Assembly (NCBI GenBank): GCA_049662565.1
Contig: JBATBW010000187.1
Span: forward strand, 1 to 16,384
From: JBATBW01 sp049662565
Lineage (GTDB): Bacteria; Bacillota_I; Bacilli_A; Erysipelotrichales; Erysipelotrichaceae
DNA length: 16,384 bases
Direction of reading: 5' to 3'
The notes beneath the pieces are model-generated. The model was not told the origin of the DNA. It was given only the letters and a program-made list of their open reading frames with translations, and made no database searches. Position numbers and translations under genes: made by a program. This document shows, one piece after another, positions 14,001 through 16,384 of this stretch (position 1 is its first letter; the number at the start of each line of letters is the position of its first letter).

Positions 14001-15038
14001 ATGCGATCGATATTTGATTTTACATACGAAGAATTAATTAGTGAATTGGAAAAAAACAATTATAAAAAATATAAGGCAAAACAAGTTTTTCAGTGGTTGT
14101 ATCGAAAAAAAGAGTTTGATTATTTTAAGATGAGCGATATTTCTAAGGAAATGATGGCTTTTTTAGCGAATAATTATGATAATCAATTAGTAAAGATTGT
14201 GAGAAAGCAAGTTTCTAAAGATAAAACAATTAAATATTTATTTGCTTTAGGAGATGGGGAACTAGTGGAAACGGTTATTATGTTTCATGATTATGGCGCT
14301 AGTGTTTGTGTTAGTAGCCAAGTGGGATGTAATATGGGATGTAAGTTTTGTGCTAGTGGCCTTTTGAAGAAAAAAAGAGATTTAGTGGCAAGTGAAATGG
14401 TTATGCAAATTCTAATTTGTCAATTAGAGTTAGAAAAAATGGATCAAAGGGTTAGTAATGTTGTGGTTATGGGTAGTGGCGAACCTTTTGATAATTATGA
14501 TAATGTTATTCGTTTTTTGAATATTATTAATAGTGATTTAGGTTTGGCGATTGGTGCTCGGCATTTGACGGTTAGTACTTGTGGTTTAGTTCCTGGAATT
14601 TTAAAGTTTGCTCATGAAAAACAATTTAATCTTGCAATTAGTTTGCATGGCTCTAATGATGAATTAAGGTCTTCTTTGATGCCAATTAATAATAAATATA
14701 GTTTAAGTCAATTATTTGATGCTTTGCGTCAATATCAAGAGATTTCGAAAAGAAGACTTAGTTTTGAATATATTTTAATAAAAGGGTTAAATGATAAATA
14801 TGAAAATGCTCAAGAGCTGAAAAAATTAGTGTATGGGTTAGATGCTTATATTAATTTGATTCCTTATAATAGTGTAGATGAACATGATTTTCAATCTTCT
14901 AGTGCTGTTGATGCATTGAAGTTTTATGATTATTTAAAGAAATTAAATGTTAGCGTAACTTTACGAGCGGAACATGGTAGCGATATCGATGGGGCTTGTG
15001 GACAATTAAGAAATAAGGTAATAAGAGGTGATAATTAA
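14001..15038 (+). CDS. rlmN: Dual-specificity RNA methyltransferase RlmN
   Basis: RlmN is a radical SAM enzyme that makes m2A at position 2503 of 23S rRNA and at A37 of some tRNAs. The 345-residue protein has the N-terminal helical accessory domain and the radical SAM core with the CX3CX2C cluster motif C110, C114 and C117 (GCNMGCKFCASG). MGSGEPFDNYDNV and the C-terminal RAEHGSDIDGACGQLR follow; C333 in the last is the expected methyl-carrying catalytic cysteine. The region after the cluster reads ASGLLKKKRDL, unlike the ASTLGGLKRNL seen in many homologues. The neighbouring residues and the stp-prkC context still favour RlmN over the resistance methylase Cfr. The ATG follows GGGTGA at 13991-13996. 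The stop shares one base with the stp start (TAATG). Confidence 0.94.
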   Translation: MRSIFDFTYEELISELEKNNYKKYKAKQVFQWLYRKKEFDYFKMSDISKEMMAFLANNYDNQLVKIVRKQVSKDKTIKYLFALGDGELVETVIMFHDYGASVCVSSQVGCNMGCKFCASGLLKKKRDLVASEMVMQILICQLELEKMDQRVSNVVVMGSGEPFDNYDNVIRFLNIINSDLGLAIGARHLTVSTCGLVPGILKFAHEKQFNLAISLHGSNDELRSSLMPINNKYSLSQLFDALRQYQEISKRRLSFEYILIKGLNDKYENAQELKKLVYGLDAYINLIPYNSVDEHDFQSSSAVDALKFYDYLKKLNVSVTLRAEHGSDIDGACGQLRNKVIRGDN

Positions 15039-15763
15039 TGAGGTATGGTGCTTCAACTAGTGTAGGGGTAGTTAGAAAGAGCAACCAAGACAGTTTTTCC
15101 ATATTATTCAATGATTATGGAGATTTGTTTGGGATTGTTTGTGATGGAGTAGGCGGTAATAAAGCTGGTGATGTTGCGAGCAGTATTGTTGCGAAATGTC
15201 TGAGTGATGATTTTTCTAAATTAGATAAATTGGGAAATGAGGATCAAATCAGAAACTTTTTCGATGAATCGATTGTAAAAGCTAATACTCGAGTATATAC
15301 ATTGTCAAAAAGTAACCCTGAGTATCGTGGCATGGGGACAACACTAGTGGCTTTTGTTTGTTTAGGTGATAAGTTATTTTTCGCGAATATTGGTGATAGT
15401 AGAGGATATGTGCTTAAGAATGGGCAACTCTTACAAATCACTACAGATCAAACGGTGCCTAATGATTTGTTAGAAAAAGGATTAATTACGGCAGAGCAAG
15501 CTAAGAATCATCCAAAGAAGCATGTTTTAATTAATGCGATTGGTATTGATAAAACGATTACTTATGATTATTTTAAAATTGATGGTTTTGAAAAAGTTTT
15601 ACTTTGTTCCGATGGATTATATTCGATGATCGAAGATAATGCAGTTTTTAATATTATTAATGATGGGGATTACGATATTAATACCAAAGTAGGGCAGTTG
15701 ATTGATAGAGCAAATAACAATGGTGGATATGATAATATTACTGTTATTTTAGTTGAGAGGTAA
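15038..15763 (+). CDS. stp: PP2C-type protein serine/threonine phosphatase (Stp/PrpC)
   Basis: A 241-residue PPM/PP2C phosphatase that reverses phosphorylation by the adjacent PrkC-type kinase. Metal-binding and catalytic positions are all present: D18 in NQDSF, D36-G37 in VCDGVGG, D192 in CSDGLYSM, and D232 in GGYDNITV. The GMGTT (98-102) and NIGDSR (117-122) motifs are also intact. The length is the usual one for bacterial Stp. The protein has no membrane segment and is cytoplasmic. A good ribosome site AGAGGTGAT at 15024-15032 lies inside the end of rlmN, and the start codon overlaps the rlmN stop. The kinase gene follows five bases after its stop, so enzyme and counter-enzyme are made together. 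Targets in relatives include cell-wall and translation proteins. Confidence 0.96.
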   Translation: MRYGASTSVGVVRKSNQDSFSILFNDYGDLFGIVCDGVGGNKAGDVASSIVAKCLSDDFSKLDKLGNEDQIRNFFDESIVKANTRVYTLSKSNPEYRGMGTTLVAFVCLGDKLFFANIGDSRGYVLKNGQLLQITTDQTVPNDLLEKGLITAEQAKNHPKKHVLINAIGIDKTITYDYFKIDGFEKVLLCSDGLYSMIEDNAVFNIINDGDYDINTKVGQLIDRANNNGGYDNITVILVER

Positions 15764-15768
15764 GTCAA

Positions 15769-16384
15769 ATGAATGTGATAAATAATCGATATGAAATTAT
15801 AAAGAATATTGGCGAAGGCGGGATGGCTAATGTTTATTTAGCTAAGGATTTATTATTAGATCGTGAAGTTGCGATTAAAATATTGCGTGGAGAACTAGCG
15901 AATGATCAAACGGCATTATTGCGTTTCCAAAGAGAAGCTAATGCGTCTAGTACGTTATCTCATCCTAATATTGTAGAGATTTATGATGTTGGTCATGAAG
16001 GAAATAAAAATTATATTGTAATGGAATATATTAAAGGAGTTACTCTTAAACAACTTATTTCTAAAAGGGGTACGGTTCAATTAGATGAAGCGATAAGTAT
16101 AATGAAACAGCTTTGTAGTGCGATTAAACAAGCCCACGAGCATAATATTATTCACCGTGATATTAAACCGCAAAATGTTTTAATTACGGCAGATAATACA
16201 ATTAAAATTACTGATTTTGGTATTGCGATGGCCCAAGATGCTTTACAATTGACCTCAAGTGATACGGTTATGGGCAGCGTTCATTATTTAGCTCCTGAAC
16301 TAGCAAAGGGTGAGCTTGCTACTGCGCAATCTGATATTTACTCATTAGGTATTGTTTTGTATGAATTATTGCGTGGAGATGTGC
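15769..16384 (+). CDS. prkC: PrkC-type serine/threonine protein kinase, N-terminal part
   Basis: The first 205 codons of a Hanks-type kinase run off the window end. The kinase domain begins at once with YEIIKNIGEGGMANVYLA, the glycine-rich loop (about 15-24). Catalytic lysine K37 is in the AIK motif, D131 in HRDIKPQN and D149 in the DFG motif. An activation loop with TSSDTVMGSVHYLAPE provides likely autophosphorylation sites, and the SDIYSLG helix follows. These match PrkC/StkP/PknB kinases, which usually continue with a transmembrane helix and extracellular PASTA repeats that sense muropeptides or lipid II; that part is not in the window, so PASTA repeats are expected, not seen. The ATG at 15769 has GAGAGG (15755-15760) as its ribosome site, eight bases away and overlapping the end of stp. 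Confidence 0.94.
   Translation, partial: MNVINNRYEIIKNIGEGGMANVYLAKDLLLDREVAIKILRGELANDQTALLRFQREANASSTLSHPNIVEIYDVGHEGNKNYIVMEYIKGVTLKQLISKRGTVQLDEAISIMKQLCSAIKQAHEHNIIHRDIKPQNVLITADNTIKITDFGIAMAQDALQLTSSDTVMGSVHYLAPELAKGELATAQSDIYSLGIVLYELLRGDV

Noticed and set aside
14001..15038. Cfr-type antibiotic-resistance methylase
   Set aside because: It lies in the conserved rlmN-stp-prkC order, and its motifs outside the cluster loop are RlmN-like; nothing suggests a mobile context.
15244..15441. 65-codon minus-strand open frame inside stp
   Set aside because: It is antisense to the conserved PP2C core, with no ribosome site or family resemblance; a shadow of the real gene.

Overview
The window is a gene-dense, very AT-rich stretch of bacterial chromosome. 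Seventeen protein genes are visible (two cut by the window edges), all but one on the + strand. Short intergenic gaps, Shine-Dalgarno sites, intrinsic terminators, standard stop usage (TGA is a stop, Trp is TGG), a PASTA-type kinase/phosphatase neighbourhood and RqcH/MnmL/MnmM homologues point to a low-GC Firmicute. The base composition and the slimmed gmk-priA-rsmB-rlmN-stp-prkC order resemble Erysipelotrichia or related lineages; this placement is an inference. I see no mobile element, CRISPR array, prophage, tRNA or rRNA gene, and no gene-free stretch longer than about 65 bases.

Layout. (1) 1-447: 3' end of a PgcA-type phosphoglucomutase. (2) 507-1742: a CPBP intramembrane protease and a DUF5684-like small membrane protein, ending at a hairpin that serves both strands. 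(3) 1772-2356, minus strand: a PAP2 lipid phosphatase, transcribed away from (4) 2422-5091: a YtcJ-like amidohydrolase and an MFS transporter, closed by a strong terminator overlapping the MFS stop codon. (5) 5144-8999: rqcH, mnmL, mnmM and a membrane-anchored metallophosphoesterase-like protein, tightly packed and partly overlapping. (6) 9049-13901: gmk, priA, rsmB and a CorA-type transporter, ending at an AT-rich terminator. (7) 14001-end: rlmN, stp and the start of prkC.

Functionally, the second half is a housekeeping island for translation and its control. RqcH rescues stalled large subunits, MnmL/MnmM finish the wobble-uridine modification, RsmB and RlmN methylate rRNA (RlmN also tRNA), Gmk feeds GTP pools, PriA restarts replication, and Stp/PrkC form a reversible Ser/Thr phosphorylation switch. 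The first half is more accessory: membrane proteins and a hydrolase-transporter pair of unknown substrate. Nothing here looks like a wholly new system. The best leads are the metallophosphoesterase with lost metal ligands, a possible leaderless promoter for the PAP2 gene, the CPBP/DUF5684 pair, and the absence of rpoZ, coaBC, def and fmt from their usual places.
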